From assembly GCF_030811685.1 (NCBI RefSeq), contig NZ_JAUSRF010000002.1, forward strand, positions 1 to 64,000: a DNA stretch of 64,000 bases, in the 5' to 3' direction. How positions within the stretch are numbered: position 1 is the first letter of the stretch; every line of letters begins with the position of its first letter. The DNA comes from Neorhizobium huautlense (GTDB taxonomy: Bacteria; Pseudomonadota; Alphaproteobacteria; Rhizobiales; Rhizobiaceae). Both the position numbers and the translations under genes were made by a program. Positions 8,694 through 18,454 of this stretch are shown here, in pieces. The notes under the pieces were generated by a model. The model saw only the letters and a program-made list of their open reading frames with translations. It had not been told where the DNA came from and did not search any database.

Positions 8694-8733
8694 CAAAAAA
8701 GGCGCCGCGGATTTCTTCGCAGCGCCTTTTTCT
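8694..8733. terminator. Bidirectional terminator between dppF and the DapA-like gene
   Basis: The stem A-run/GGCGCCGCG pairs with CGCAGCGCC/T-run (one mismatch) around a short loop. A-run and T-run flank both sides, so it can end both convergent transcripts. Confidence 0.8.
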
Positions 8734-8752
8734 TTGGGTCTCGTCCAGCTGA

Positions 8753-9637
8753 TTACAGCAGGCCGAACTTCTTCAGCGTCTCGCCGATCTTGGCATCCTG
8801 CTCGGCATTCGGCAGCAGGGCCGGCTGGCGGCTGGCGCCAACGGAATTATCCTGCAGGTAGAGCGCACGCTTGACCATGGCCGGCGGGAAACCGTGCTGG
8901 TAGAGGTCGGTGCGGAAGGCGGTGTAGATGTCCTGCTGGCGTTCGGCCTCGGCGATATTGCCCGAGTTGAAGCCGCCGACGATGCCGGCCAGAACATCCG
9001 GCATGGCATTGCCGAGGCCTGAAATGCAGCCGGCGGCGCCGTTCTGCAACGACCACAGGACGAGATGGTCCGGGCCGGAATAGACTTCAAAACCTTCGAC
9101 GTCCTTGGAGACCTGCAGATAGGCGGCCAGCGTTTCCTGCGCGCCGCCGGAATCCTTGATGCCGGCGATGTTGCCGTGGGTGGCAAGCTTGCGCGCGGTT
9201 TCCGGCTCGATGTGGTTCTGGGTGCGGGCCGGGATGTCGTAGAGATAGACCGGCGTGTTGACGGCATCGGCGACGGTCGAAAAATGGCGGATCAGGCCAT
9301 CCTGCGTGCAGGCGATGAAGAAGGGCGTGATGACGGCAATGCCCGTGACGCCGATGCGGTCGAATTCCTTGGCCAGCTGCAGCGTCTCGAATGTGGCCGG
9401 CATGCCGGCATTGACGATGACATCGACCTTGCCGCCGACTTCATCAACGACTTCTTCCAGCAGCTTGACCTTCTCGCCGAAGGTGAGGGCGGAAAAATCG
9501 CCATTGGTGCCGGCGCACATGATGTTGTTGCCGGCCGCCACCTGACGGCGCACCTGCGCGCGGGTCGCTTCGTAATTGATGGTTTCGTCGTCGTTGAAGC
9601 ATGTCACGATCGCGACAAAAGCTTTTTTGGTCATCAT
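8753..9637 (-). CDS. DapA/NanA-family aldolase or lyase
   Basis: This 294-residue protein belongs to the class I pyruvate-dependent aldolase/dehydratase family (dihydrodipicolinate synthase, N-acetylneuraminate lyase, keto-deoxy sugar-acid enzymes). The Schiff-base lysine is K161 (GIKDSGG) and the catalytic tyrosine is Y133 (YLYDIP). The substrate loop reads GTNGD at 43-47 instead of GTTGE or GSTGE, so it is unlikely to be the housekeeping DapA. It is last in the minus-strand operon with a peptide-family ABC importer, and divergent genes encode a BNR protein and PdxA2-like enzymes. A role cleaving a 2-keto-3-deoxy acid or sialic-acid-like compound is inferred. Confidence 0.85.
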   Translation of the reverse strand: MMTKKAFVAIVTCFNDDETINYEATRAQVRRQVAAGNNIMCAGTNGDFSALTFGEKVKLLEEVVDEVGGKVDVIVNAGMPATFETLQLAKEFDRIGVTGIAVITPFFIACTQDGLIRHFSTVADAVNTPVYLYDIPARTQNHIEPETARKLATHGNIAGIKDSGGAQETLAAYLQVSKDVEGFEVYSGPDHLVLWSLQNGAAGCISGLGNAMPDVLAGIVGGFNSGNIAEAERQQDIYTAFRTDLYQHGFPPAMVKRALYLQDNSVGASRQPALLPNAEQDAKIGETLKKFGLL

Positions 9638-9655
9638 TCTACTCCGGTAATCAGA

Positions 9656-11275
9656 TCAGGAAGCGCTGGCTAGGCGCGCATTGCGGTTGGCGGCCTGCAC
9701 ATCCGGGTCGGGATCGAGGCTGGCGGCGAGAAGGGCCTGCGTGTAGGGTTTTTGCGGGTTGTCGAAGACCTGCGCGACGGTGCCGAATTCGACCACTTCG
9801 CCCTTCTGCATGACCATCACGTAATCGGCAAAATCGCGCACCAGCGGGAGATCGTGGGCGATGAAGATGAAGGCGATGCCCATCTCCTTGCGCAGCTTGT
9901 CGAGAAGCGTGATCACCTGTGCCTGCACCGAAACGTCGAGCGCCGAGACGGCCTCGTCACAGACGATCAGTTTCGGTTCGAGCGCAAGCGCACGGGCAAT
10001 GGCGATACGCTGGCGCTGGCCGCCGGAGAACTGGTGCGGATACCGGCCCATATGTTCAGCGGAAAGGCCGACCTGACCCAGCAGTTCGGCGACACGTTCG
10101 CGCCATTTCGCCTTGGGCAGGATTTCCGGGTGGATGACCCAGGCCTCGGAAATCAGCTGGTAGACCGTCATGCGCGGATTGAGCGACTGGGTGGGGTCCT
10201 GAAACACCATCTGCAGGTCACGGCGCAGCTTGAACAGTTCGCCCGGAGACATGGTGAAAAGGTCTTTACCCTTCCATTTTGCCGTGCCGCCATCGGCCTC
10301 TTCGAGACGCAGAAGGATGCGGGCAAGCGTCGATTTGCCGGAGCCGCTTTCGCCGACGACAGCAACGGTTTCGCCGGCCTTCAGGTCGAATGAAACGCCT
10401 TTCAGAGCTTCGAAGCCGCCGTAAAATTTACGGGCATCCTTGACGCTGAGGATCGGTTCGCCTGCTGTTGCCGGCTCGTGCATGTCGCCCTTGCCGGGCG
10501 CGGCTGATATAAGCTTTTTCGTATAGGCGTGCTGCGGGTTGTGATAGACCTCGCGCACCGTGCCGCTTTCGACAAGCTGGCCCTTTTCCATGACAACGAC
10601 GCGGTCTGCGACTTCCGAGACCACGCCGAGATCGTGGGTGATGATCAGCACGCCCATGCCGGTTTCGCGCTGCAACTCTTTCAGCAGGTTCAGCACTTCC
10701 GCCTGGACCGTCACGTCGAGAGCCGTGGTCGGCTCGTCGGCGATCAGGAGGTCGGGTTTGAGCGCAAGTGCCATGGCGATCATGACACGCTGGCGCTGGC
10801 CACCGGAAAATTCGTGCGGGTATTTGTCGAGCGCGCGTTCCGGATCGGGCAGGGCAACGCGCTTGAACAGGCGCAGCGCCTCTTCCTGAGCCTTGGCATT
10901 GCCGATGCCGTGGGTTTTTAGCGCCTCGCGCATCTGCCAGCCGACGGTATAGACCGGGTTCAAATGGCTGAGCGGATCCTGAAAGATCATGGCGATGCGG
11001 CGGCCATTGACTTCACGGCGAGCCTCGCTGCTCATCTTGAACAGGTCCTGGCCGTCGAGCAGGATTTCCCCGGACGAGATTTTTCCCGGCGGCATGTCGA
11101 TCAGGTTCATGATCGCCGAGGACGATACCGACTTGCCGGAACCGCTTTCGCCGAGGATGGCGAGCGTTTCGCCACGGTCGAGATAATAGGAGATGTTGCG
11201 CACGGCATGCACAACACCCGATGCGGTGTGAAAATCGACCGAGAGGTTGCGGACTTCGAGAAGATGATCAGCCAT
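9656..11275 (-). CDS. Fused ABC transporter ATPase (DppD-DppF type)
   Basis: This 539-residue protein carries two complete ABC ATPase domains of the oligopeptide/nickel importer class, replacing separate D and F subunits. Domain 1 (about 5-255) has GESGSGKSVS, FSGGQRQRVMIAMAL and LLIADEPTTALD. Domain 2 (about 270-530) has GESGSGKSTLAR, FSGGQRQRIAIARAL and LIVCDEAVSALD, where DEA replaces DEP. The start overlaps the upstream permease stop by 8 bases. It works with the two permeases and binding protein encoded just upstream. The substrate is unknown, but the neighbours suggest a sugar-acid or glycan-derived ligand and not a peptide. Confidence 0.92.
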   Translation of the reverse strand: MADHLLEVRNLSVDFHTASGVVHAVRNISYYLDRGETLAILGESGSGKSVSSSAIMNLIDMPPGKISSGEILLDGQDLFKMSSEARREVNGRRIAMIFQDPLSHLNPVYTVGWQMREALKTHGIGNAKAQEEALRLFKRVALPDPERALDKYPHEFSGGQRQRVMIAMALALKPDLLIADEPTTALDVTVQAEVLNLLKELQRETGMGVLIITHDLGVVSEVADRVVVMEKGQLVESGTVREVYHNPQHAYTKKLISAAPGKGDMHEPATAGEPILSVKDARKFYGGFEALKGVSFDLKAGETVAVVGESGSGKSTLARILLRLEEADGGTAKWKGKDLFTMSPGELFKLRRDLQMVFQDPTQSLNPRMTVYQLISEAWVIHPEILPKAKWRERVAELLGQVGLSAEHMGRYPHQFSGGQRQRIAIARALALEPKLIVCDEAVSALDVSVQAQVITLLDKLRKEMGIAFIFIAHDLPLVRDFADYVMVMQKGEVVEFGTVAQVFDNPQKPYTQALLAASLDPDPDVQAANRNARLASAS

Positions 11276-12203
11276 GTTTCGGTCCTTTCATTTCCAGGCG
11301 CCAGCGCTGGACGGGGTCGAGCGCGATACGCAGCCAGTTGGACAGAAGGTTGAGCGAGAGCGTGGTGAGAATGATCGCCAGACCCGGCCAGAAGGACAGC
11401 CACCAGGCATTGGTGAGGTACTGACGGCCCTGAGAAATCATCAGGCCCCAGGTGATTTCCGGCGGCTGGATGCCGATGCCGAGGAAGGAGAGCGCGCTTT
11501 CCGCCAGCATGACATAGGCGAAATCGAGTGTGGCAAGCGTGGTCAGCGTCGGCAGAACCACCGGCAGGATGTGGCGGAACAGGATGCGTTTCGACGATGC
11601 ACCCATGACCTTGGCGGCCTGCACGAACATGCGGCTCTTGATTTCCAGAACTTCGGCGCGTGTCGTTCGAAGATAGACCGGGATACGGGTGATCGACAGG
11701 ACCAGCATGAGGTTCATGATGGAGGAGCCGAGGATGTAGAGCACGATCACCGCGACCAGCAGCGACGGGAAGGACATGATGACGTCGGCGAGACGCATGA
11801 TGATCTGGCTGGTGCGCTCGGAAGCGAAACCGGCGATCAGGCCGAGCAGCGTGCCGACGATGGCCGAGATCAGCACGGCGCCGGCGGCTACCATGATGGT
11901 GTTCTGCGTGGCGACGATGATGCGCGGCCAGAGCGGGCGGCCGAGTGCATCGGCGCCGAGCCACATGAACCATTCACGGTCGAACATGAAGGGCGCAAGG
12001 TTGCGGCCGCGCAGGTTCTGCTTGGTGGCGAGGTCATCGAGAAGGGTCGGGCCGATGATCGCCATGATGATGACGAAGACGAGGAAGATCGCGGCACAGA
12101 GGGCGAACTTGTCGGCCCAGAGCATGCGGCCCATGCGCACCAGAGCGCTCGGTTCTTCCGCGATTGTTTCTTTGGTGGGTGTGGATTGAATGGCCATGGT
12201 CAT
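11268..12203 (-). CDS. ABC transporter permease, DppC/OppC type
   Basis: This 311-residue inner-membrane permease has a cytoplasmic N-terminal tail, a first span near residues 33-53, the LGADALGRPLWPRIIVATQN motif equivalent to the DppC LGTDxxGRD motif, about five more spans and the coupling loop SRMFVQAAKVMGASSKRIL. The second ATG (MAIQSTP, 6 bases later) is also possible. It sits 8 bases after the partner permease and overlaps the fused ATPase gene. Confidence 0.9.
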   Translation of the reverse strand: MTMAIQSTPTKETIAEEPSALVRMGRMLWADKFALCAAIFLVFVIIMAIIGPTLLDDLATKQNLRGRNLAPFMFDREWFMWLGADALGRPLWPRIIVATQNTIMVAAGAVLISAIVGTLLGLIAGFASERTSQIIMRLADVIMSFPSLLVAVIVLYILGSSIMNLMLVLSITRIPVYLRTTRAEVLEIKSRMFVQAAKVMGASSKRILFRHILPVVLPTLTTLATLDFAYVMLAESALSFLGIGIQPPEITWGLMISQGRQYLTNAWWLSFWPGLAIILTTLSLNLLSNWLRIALDPVQRWRLEMKGPKHG

Positions 12204-12211
12204 ATCGATCC

Positions 12212-13126
12212 TCAGTAGCGGATGCGTGGATCGAGGAGTGCGTAAGCAAGGTCGATCACGAGGTTCATGAGGAAGATGGCGAAAGCGGTAACGAGGATCG
12301 CCGCCAGCACGACGTTGAAGTCACGCTGCAAAATGCTGTCGATCATCAGTTTGCCGACACCGGGGAAACCAAAGATGGTTTCGATCACGACGGCGCCGTT
12401 GAGGAGGCTGGCTGCCTGATCGCCGATGACGGTGATGACCGGCAGCATGGCGTTGCGCAGCGCGTGGACAAAAATGATCGGGCCGGATTTGACGCCCTTG
12501 GCGCGGGCCGTCTTCACGTAAGCCGACGACAGCGCCGTGATCATCGAACCGCGCACGACCTGAACGATGATGCCGAAGGGGCGCACGAAGAGCACACAGA
12601 TCGGCAATATCCAGTGGGCGAGCGAGCCGGTGCCCGACGTCGGCAGCCACGAGAGCTGGATGGCAAACACGACGATGGCGACGATGGCGAGCCAGAAATC
12701 CGGCACGGAAGCGCCGATCAGCGAAACCATCGAGGAAAAGCGGTCAAAAAAACCGCCGGTGCGGAAGGCGGCGAGCGAACCGACGACGATGGCGCAGACG
12801 GTGACCAGCGTCATGGTGATGACGGCGAGCCAGAGTGTCCAGGTGAAGGCTTCGAGCACGACGTCGAGGGCAGGGCGGGCCTTGCGAAGGCTCTCGCCGA
12901 GATCGCCGGTCAGAACGTTGCCGACATACTGGCCGAACTGCACGAGCAGCGGCTGGTCTAGACCGTGAAGGGCGCGGAACTCGGCCTTCATTTCGGCGGA
13001 AGCTTCGACGGGAAGGAAGAGCGATGCCGGGTCGCCCGTCAGGCGCGACAGGAAGAACACCATGACCAGCAGCCCGATAAGGGAGATGAGGCTGGCAAAG
13101 GCGCGCTTGCGGATGAAACTGAGCAT
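12212..13126 (-). CDS. ABC transporter permease, DppB/OppB type
   Basis: This 304-residue permease starts MLSFIRKRAFASLISLIGLL and has the LTGDPASLFLP motif of DppB-type permeases, about six membrane spans and the coupling loop SAYVKTARAKGVKSGPIIFVH. It is encoded between the binding protein (108-base gap containing a hairpin) and the DppC-type permease. It is the pore partner of that subunit. Confidence 0.9.
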   Translation of the reverse strand: MLSFIRKRAFASLISLIGLLVMVFFLSRLTGDPASLFLPVEASAEMKAEFRALHGLDQPLLVQFGQYVGNVLTGDLGESLRKARPALDVVLEAFTWTLWLAVITMTLVTVCAIVVGSLAAFRTGGFFDRFSSMVSLIGASVPDFWLAIVAIVVFAIQLSWLPTSGTGSLAHWILPICVLFVRPFGIIVQVVRGSMITALSSAYVKTARAKGVKSGPIIFVHALRNAMLPVITVIGDQAASLLNGAVVIETIFGFPGVGKLMIDSILQRDFNVVLAAILVTAFAIFLMNLVIDLAYALLDPRIRY

Positions 13127-13187
13127 GGTGACCTCGATTGCTGGAATGGACGGCGACGCAGCCGCCGCCCATTTCGCTTCGATTTGG

Positions 13188-13217
13188 GCGATCCCGGTAT
13201 TTGTGGTGCGGGATCGC
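13188..13217 (-). repeat. Hairpin between binding protein and permease genes
   Basis: A perfect 9-bp stem (GCGATCCCG with CGGGATCGC) closes a 12-base loop in the 108-base spacer. With no T-run it is more likely an mRNA-stabilising end for the binding-protein message than a terminator. Confidence 0.5.
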
Positions 13218-13234
13218 TTCTGAGGTTGGGGTGG

Positions 13235-14752
13235 TTAGTTCTTGAAGCCGATCTCGGAGAGCTGCAGCATGGAGTTTGTGGCGATGCTGGGCTTGAAGTC
13301 GAGACGTTCAGAAACGCGCGAGTAACCGACCATGTGGAAGAGCGCGACGTCGGCGACGAGATCGTCGTGGACATAGGCGATCAGTTCCGACCACAGTTTT
13401 GCACGTTCGTCACCGGTGGCGGCCGAGGCGCGGGCGATCAGATCATCGACCTTCGGATCGGAGTAACCGGACTGGGTGCCCTTCGAGTCATACTTGAAGA
13501 ACATGGTGAAGGACGGATCACCCTTGGAATTGTCGTGCATGGCAGCGACGATGATCGGGCCACGGCCTTCCTTGAACGGCTTCGAGTAATAGACCTCGTG
13601 TTCGGCGACTTCGACGAATTTCAGGTCGATCTTGAAGCCGACATCCTGCAACTGTGCCTGGATGGCTTCCATGATTTCCGTCACGTTCGGGAAGTTGGCC
13701 GTGCGGGCAACAACCGTGATCGGGGTGTCGACAGGCACGCCGGCAGCCTTGGCTTCTTCAAGCAGCTTCTTGGCCTGATCCGGATCGAAAGCCGGTACCT
13801 TCACATCCGGGTTCCAGCCAAGCGTGGTCGGCGGCACCAGAGCGGTGGCGAGAACGGCATCCTGCGGCACCAGCGTACCGATGAAGGCCTGGCGGTCGAT
13901 GGCAAGGTTCAGCGCCTTGCGGACGCGGACATCGTTGAGCGGCGCGATATTGCCATCGATACGAAGATAGACGGTCTCGCTGTCGAGATAGGAGAAGTCG
14001 GTCTTGTCGTTGGTGGCCTCGACCTGTGAGATCGACGGTGCGAGATCCGCTTCACCGGCCTGGACCATGGCGGCGCGAACGGCCGGGTCGGAGCGGAACA
14101 GATAGGTTGCCTTGGTGACTGCAGGCTTCGTGCCCCAATAATCGTCACGGGCATCGAGAACGATCTGCTGGCCCGGTGTCCAGTTGGACAGCTTGTACGG
14201 GCCGGTGCCGATCGGTTCGCGCACGAATTCCAGCGGCGTGCCTTCCGGAACGATGGTAACGAGCGACAGAAGCAGCGGCAGGATCGGCTGAACCGGATCG
14301 ACCTTGAAATCGATGGTGTTTTCATCGACGACATTCACGTCGAACTTCATGCCGCCGAAATAACGGCGGGATTCGCAGATGTTCTTGTCGCTGAAAATGC
14401 GGTCGAACGAGTATTTGACATCCTTGGCGCCGAATGTCTTGCCGTCGGAAAATTTGACGCCCTGACGCAGATGGAAACGCCAGCTGCCATCGGCAGTCTG
14501 TTCCCATTTTTCAGCCAGGCGGGGCATGACGCCCTTCTTGGTCCGCACATCGAGCTCGGTCAGCGTTTCGCTGACGTTTTCCATGATGACGCGGCCGATA
14601 TTGGAGCGGGTCGCCATGCAGGGCTCGAGCAGGTCGGCTTCTTCCGGCAGGACGATCTTGATATCTGTCGACGCGGCCTGAGCCGGCGCGATGCCGGTGC
14701 CGAGTGCGAGAACGGACCCCAGCAGGGCTCCAAGCAATTTCGAAGTCTTCAT
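13235..14752 (-). CDS. ABC transporter substrate-binding protein (SBP_bac_5)
   Basis: This 505-residue periplasmic receptor has a signal peptide ending near residue 26 (APAQA) and a mature family-5 fold: RLAEKWEQTADGSWRFHLRQGVKF is the usual conserved block (given in part), followed by FGAKDVKYSFDRI. The ATG at 14752 has a GGAGGAGAATGAC leader and starts the signal peptide; a longer frame upstream is rejected. It is first in an operon with two permeases, a fused ATPase and a DapA-like enzyme. The lineage differs clearly from the DppA at 3221. The ligand is unknown and is inferred from context to be an acidic sugar or glycan product. Confidence 0.9.
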   Translation of the reverse strand: MKTSKLLGALLGSVLALGTGIAPAQAASTDIKIVLPEEADLLEPCMATRSNIGRVIMENVSETLTELDVRTKKGVMPRLAEKWEQTADGSWRFHLRQGVKFSDGKTFGAKDVKYSFDRIFSDKNICESRRYFGGMKFDVNVVDENTIDFKVDPVQPILPLLLSLVTIVPEGTPLEFVREPIGTGPYKLSNWTPGQQIVLDARDDYWGTKPAVTKATYLFRSDPAVRAAMVQAGEADLAPSISQVEATNDKTDFSYLDSETVYLRIDGNIAPLNDVRVRKALNLAIDRQAFIGTLVPQDAVLATALVPPTTLGWNPDVKVPAFDPDQAKKLLEEAKAAGVPVDTPITVVARTANFPNVTEIMEAIQAQLQDVGFKIDLKFVEVAEHEVYYSKPFKEGRGPIIVAAMHDNSKGDPSFTMFFKYDSKGTQSGYSDPKVDDLIARASAATGDERAKLWSELIAYVHDDLVADVALFHMVGYSRVSERLDFKPSIATNSMLQLSEIGFKN

Positions 14753-14923
14753 GTCATTCTCCTCCCTCTGGGTGCAAACGTGCACCGCTTGCTGTTCATG
14801 ACGCGCCAGCTGTTCTTAGCCGCGAGGTCTGAAGGCATTCCTCCTTGGCCCTTTGCTTCGACCGGGATGCCTCCGTCCCTTGATCGGCGCCTGTTGGGCT
14901 GATCGAGACCATCTGATTTCTTT

Positions 14924-15063
14924 GCAAGTTTGTCAAATTAAATATTCGGAACTGTCAATTTGTACAAAATTGCCTTTCATAAAACGATTTAATTTCAATA
15001 ACATGTGTCTATTAATGTGATCGTCAATGGCAAATCGACAAATTTTTCAAACTTGACAACTTT
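14924..15063. promoter_or_regulatory. Divergent control region of the sugar-acid island
   Basis: The 351-base gap 14753-15103 separates the importer operon from the BNR operon. Its centre is AT-rich. GCAAGTTTGTCAAA (about 14926) and CAAACTTGACAA (about 15047) are inverted copies of one motif, each holding a TTGACA-like -35, and TTTGTACAAA near 14960 is a 10-bp palindrome. These look like divergent promoters and an operator, perhaps for one of the nearby GntR regulators. No gene is seen in the gap. Confidence 0.4.
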
Positions 15064-15103
15064 GTTATTTGGGTGATTTTCATGGGGATAAGAGGAGACC
15101 CCG

Positions 15104-16294
15104 ATGACGCCTGAACAGATTGCAACCGTCATGAACGGCACGGTGAAAGCCGTTGGCCCCGGACGACATGAGGCCATGTTGGCCTCGCCGATGATCCAGA
15201 ACCATGCATCCTTCCTGCATCTGGCCGATGACGGCGCGCTGATCTGCGCCTGGTTCGGCGGCACGCTGGAAGGCAAGTCGGACATTTCCGTCTTCGCGTC
15301 TGTTCTCGCCGACGGTTCAGACCAGTGGGGCGAACCGCAGCGGCTGAGCTTTGACCCGAAACATTCCGAGCAGAACCCGGTTCTGTTTGCTGCTCCGGGC
15401 GGAAAGCTGTTCCTGTTTCATACCTCGCAGCCTTCCGGCAATCAGGACGAATGCCGCATCCGCATGGCGGAAGTTTTCCGCGATGCTTCCGACCCGACCA
15501 AACTGACTGCGGGCGAGGGCGACTATCTCGACCTGCCGCGCGGCTGTTTCGTTCGTGCGCCGCTTGTCGTACGCGAAGACGGCGCATGGCTTCTGCCGAT
15601 TTTTCGCTGCATCCAGCGTCCAGGCCAGAAATGGAACGGCAGCCATGACCGCGCCGCGGTCGGCATTTCGCAGGATCAGGGCAAGACCTGGGTGCTCGAA
15701 GATCTCGACCAGTCGACCGGCTGCGTCCACATGGGCCCGGTCTCGCTCGGCGGGAACAGGCTGGCGGCGGTTTTCCGCCGTCGTCAGGCCGATTTTGTCT
15801 ATCGCACCGAAAGCGCCGATGGCGGACGTACATGGTCCGTGCCGCAGGCGACGGATGTGCCCAACAACAACTCTTCGGTTGCCGCGATCACCCTCAAGGA
15901 TGGCCGTATCGCGATGATCTGCAATCCGGTGAACGCCGAAATGTCGAGCGACCGCCGGGCTTCGCTTTACGACGAGCTGGGCGAGGATGACGACCGCCCG
16001 GATGCCAACCCGGATGGCGGCTGCGTGCCGATCTGGGGCGTGCCGCGTGCACCGGTTTCCGTCTGCCCGTCCGATGACGGGGCAAAGAGCTTTTCGCAGC
16101 GGATCGTCATCGAAGACGGTCTGGGCACCTGCATGTCGAACAATTCCATCGACGGTCACAACAAGGAAATGTCCTATCCGTGGCTGCTGGAAGGCACCGA
16201 CGGCAGTCTTCACATCGCCTACACCTATTACAGGCGCGCCATCAAATATGTTCGTCTGGCCCCCGGCTGGGCCAAGACTGAAGCGGGAGAATAA
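15104..16294 (+). CDS. BNR/Asp-box (sialidase-fold) protein
   Basis: This 396-residue beta-propeller protein of the BNR_2 type begins without a signal peptide, so it likely acts in the cytoplasm. [15 protein letters not shown] (about 45-60) matches the conserved WFGGT.EG.xD block of this family. Two Asp-boxes are clear (SQDQGKTW and SADGGRTW), and later repeats are degenerate. True sialidases use an Arg triad and Tyr nucleophile that I cannot confirm here. It is followed by PdxA2-like and alcohol dehydrogenase genes spaced 2 bases or overlapping, so it is part of a catabolic operon. It may be a glycosidase or lyase acting on an imported acidic oligosaccharide; this is inference. Confidence 0.82.
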   Translation: MTPEQIATVMNGTVKAVGPGRHEAMLASPMIQNHASFLHLADDGALICAWFGGTLEGKSDISVFASVLADGSDQWGEPQRLSFDPKHSEQNPVLFAAPGGKLFLFHTSQPSGNQDECRIRMAEVFRDASDPTKLTAGEGDYLDLPRGCFVRAPLVVREDGAWLLPIFRCIQRPGQKWNGSHDRAAVGISQDQGKTWVLEDLDQSTGCVHMGPVSLGGNRLAAVFRRRQADFVYRTESADGGRTWSVPQATDVPNNNSSVAAITLKDGRIAMICNPVNAEMSSDRRASLYDELGEDDDRPDANPDGGCVPIWGVPRAPVSVCPSDDGAKSFSQRIVIEDGLGTCMSNNSIDGHNKEMSYPWLLEGTDGSLHIAYTYYRRAIKYVRLAPGWAKTEAGE

Positions 16295-16296
16295 TC

Positions 16297-17256
16297 ATGA
16301 GCAATATCATTGGCATCACCATGGGTGACCCGTGCGGCGTCGGACCGGAAATCACGATTCGGGCGCTGGCCGAAATGGGCGACGCGGACCGCGCCAATAC
16401 CCGCATCTACGGCAACCTGCCGACGCTGGAAGCCGCCCGCAAGGCGCTCAACGTTGATATCGATCTGACCCCTTACGTCGTTGATCTGCCGATCGAAGGT
16501 GCGCCGCTGCCATGGGGCACGCTGTCGCCGGTGGCAGGCGATGCAGCCTTCCGTTTCATCGAAAAAGCGGTGCGGGATGCCGAGGCCGGTGTGATCGGCT
16601 GCGTCGTCACTGCACCGATCAACAAGGAAGCACTCAACCTTGCCGGCCACCATTACGACGGCCATACCGGCATGCTGCGCAGCCTGACGAAATCGGCGGC
16701 GGCCTATATGCTGCTGGCATCGGAAAAACTGAAGGTCATCCACGTTTCCACTCACGTTTCGCTTCAGGAAGCGATCCGTCGTGCCACCACCGAGCGGGTT
16801 CTGGCAACGATCAAGGCCGGCAACGACCACCTGAAGCGCACCGGTTATGCCGCCCCGCGCATCGCGGTTGCCGGTATCAACCCGCATTGCGGCGAAAACG
16901 GTCTTTTCGGCACCGAGGATGATGACCAGATCGCTCCGGCCGTTGCAGCGGCGCGTGCCGAGGGCATCGATGCCTATGGTCCGATCTCGGCCGACACCGT
17001 GTTCCACCGCGCCTATTCCGGCGCGTTCGATCTGGTCGTCGCGCAATATCACGATCAGGGGCATATCCCGATCAAGCTCGTCGCTTTCGATACGGCTGTG
17101 AACGTTTCCGTCGATCTGCCGATCGACCGCACCTCGGTCGACCACGGCACCGCTTTCGACATTGCCGGCAAGGGCATCGCCAATCATGGCAACATGCTGG
17201 AAGCCATCGCCTATGCCCGCAAGCTGGTGACTGGCGGTAAAGGGGGCAAGGCATGA
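16297..17256 (+). CDS. PdxA2-like 4-phospho-D-threonate/erythronate dehydrogenase
   Basis: This 319-residue protein of the PdxA family carries the nucleotide/metal motifs [10 protein letters not shown] (about 10-19), [15 protein letters not shown] and the C-terminal [14 protein letters not shown]. In the vitamin B6 pathway PdxA oxidises 4-phosphohydroxythreonine. Paralogues called PdxA2 instead oxidise and decarboxylate 4-phospho-D-threonate or -erythronate to dihydroxyacetone phosphate, next to DUF1537 kinases. A DUF1537 kinase is encoded 3 kb away (20131-21159), so the catabolic role is preferred. The gene starts 2 bases after the BNR stop and overlaps the alcohol dehydrogenase by 4 bases. 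Confidence 0.87.
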   Translation: MSNIIGITMGDPCGVGPEITIRALAEMGDADRANTRIYGNLPTLEAARKALNVDIDLTPYVVDLPIEGAPLPWGTLSPVAGDAAFRFIEKAVRDAEAGVIGCVVTAPINKEALNLAGHHYDGHTGMLRSLTKSAAAYMLLASEKLKVIHVSTHVSLQEAIRRATTERVLATIKAGNDHLKRTGYAAPRIAVAGINPHCGENGLFGTEDDDQIAPAVAAARAEGIDAYGPISADTVFHRAYSGAFDLVVAQYHDQGHIPIKLVAFDTAVNVSVDLPIDRTSVDHGTAFDIAGKGIANHGNMLEAIAYARKLVTGGKGGKA

Positions 17257-18374
17257 GCACCGCTCCCGTCATCATCCTGCATCAGCCGAAGCGGCTGATT
17301 GTCGGTGCCGGCACGATCGGCGAGGTCGGTCCTTGGGCCGCAGACGTCTCCTCGACCCTGGTGATTGCAACGCCGATCACCGCTGGATTTGTCGATCGCC
17401 TGAAACTGCCGGGCAAGGTTTCTCTGTTCGATGCCATTCCCGGCGAGCCGGAAATCGCCACGCTCGATGCTGCACTGGCTGCGGCGCGCGCGGCAAAACC
17501 CGATCTCGTCGTTGGTCTCGGTGGCGGTTCGGTCATGGATGTCGCCAAGCTGGTGGCGGCGCTCTGGGATGGCGAGCAGGTGCTTGCCGATGTTGCCGGC
17601 CCAAACAAGGTCGCGGGCCGCAAGACCCGTCTGGCGCAGGTGGCGACAACGGCCGGTACCGGCTCGGAAGCCGGTATCCGTTCGCTGATCACCGACCCGG
17701 CCTCCGGAGCCAAGATCGCGGTCGAAAGCCCGTACCTGATCGCCGATCTCGCCGTGCTCGATCCGGAACTGACCTATTCGGTGCCATCAGCCGTCACCGC
17801 TGCGACAGGTGTGGATGCCATGGCGCATTGCGTCGAGGCGTTTACCAGCAAACGCGCGCATCCGATGATCGACGGTTTTGCCCGCATGGGTTTTTCGCTC
17901 GTCGGCAAATTTCTGGGCCGCGCCGTCAAGGACGGGTCGGACCGGGAGGCCCGCGAGGGCATGATGCTCGCCTCCTATTACGGGGGTATCTGCCTTGGGC
18001 CGGTCAATACGGCGGCCGGTCATGCCATCGCCTATCCGCTCGGCACGCTGCTGCACCTGCCGCACGGGCTCGCCAATGCCATCGTGTTTCCGCATGTTCT
18101 GGCCTTCAACCAGCCGGTCGTATCGGCCAAGACGGCGGAAGTGGCGGAAGCGCTCGGCCTCGGCAAGGGACTTTCGCAGGCGGATCTGAGCGCTTCGGCG
18201 CATCGTTTCTGTGCCGACCTCGGCATCGAGATGTCGCTGGCAAAACACGGCGCTACCGAAGCGGGCCTGCCGCGCTTTGCGGCCGATGCGCATGCCATTC
18301 GCCGGCTGATGGATCACAATCCGGCCGATATGAGCGTCGAGGATGTGCTCGGGATTTACCGGGCCAGCTTCTGA
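17253..18374 (+). CDS. Iron-containing alcohol dehydrogenase
   Basis: This 373-residue group III alcohol dehydrogenase is expected to interconvert an aldehyde or ketone and an alcohol with NAD(P). The nucleotide motif [12 protein letters not shown] is near residue 89. Metal ligands are predicted in [12 protein letters not shown] and in [16 protein letters not shown]. The ATGA overlap with the PdxA2-like gene and a terminator 23 bases after the stop mark it as the last gene of a three-gene operon. The substrate is unknown; a sugar-acid-derived aldehyde such as a semialdehyde is plausible. Confidence 0.88.
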   Translation: MSTAPVIILHQPKRLIVGAGTIGEVGPWAADVSSTLVIATPITAGFVDRLKLPGKVSLFDAIPGEPEIATLDAALAAARAAKPDLVVGLGGGSVMDVAKLVAALWDGEQVLADVAGPNKVAGRKTRLAQVATTAGTGSEAGIRSLITDPASGAKIAVESPYLIADLAVLDPELTYSVPSAVTAATGVDAMAHCVEAFTSKRAHPMIDGFARMGFSLVGKFLGRAVKDGSDREAREGMMLASYYGGICLGPVNTAAGHAIAYPLGTLLHLPHGLANAIVFPHVLAFNQPVVSAKTAEVAEALGLGKGLSQADLSASAHRFCADLGIEMSLAKHGATEAGLPRFAADAHAIRRLMDHNPADMSVEDVLGIYRASF

Positions 18375-18396
18375 GGAGGCTGGTTTGGAGGAGGGA

Positions 18397-18425
18397 GGCG
18401 GTGCGAGCGATCGTGCCGCCTTTTT
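18397..18425 (+). terminator. Rho-independent terminator after alcohol dehydrogenase
   Basis: A 10-bp stem with two G-T pairs (GGCGGTGCGA with TCGTGCCGCC) around a GCGA loop is followed by five Ts. Confidence 0.8.
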
Positions 18426-18454
18426 AAGTTCTGGCGGTTTCATGTGAACGTCGC

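Noticed and set aside
8753..16294. Sialic acid catabolism (NanA plus sialidase)
   Set aside because: No nanE, nanK or nagA/B is nearby, the DapA-like loop does not match NanA, and the BNR protein lacks a signal peptide. It is kept only as an alternative within the sugar-acid proposal.
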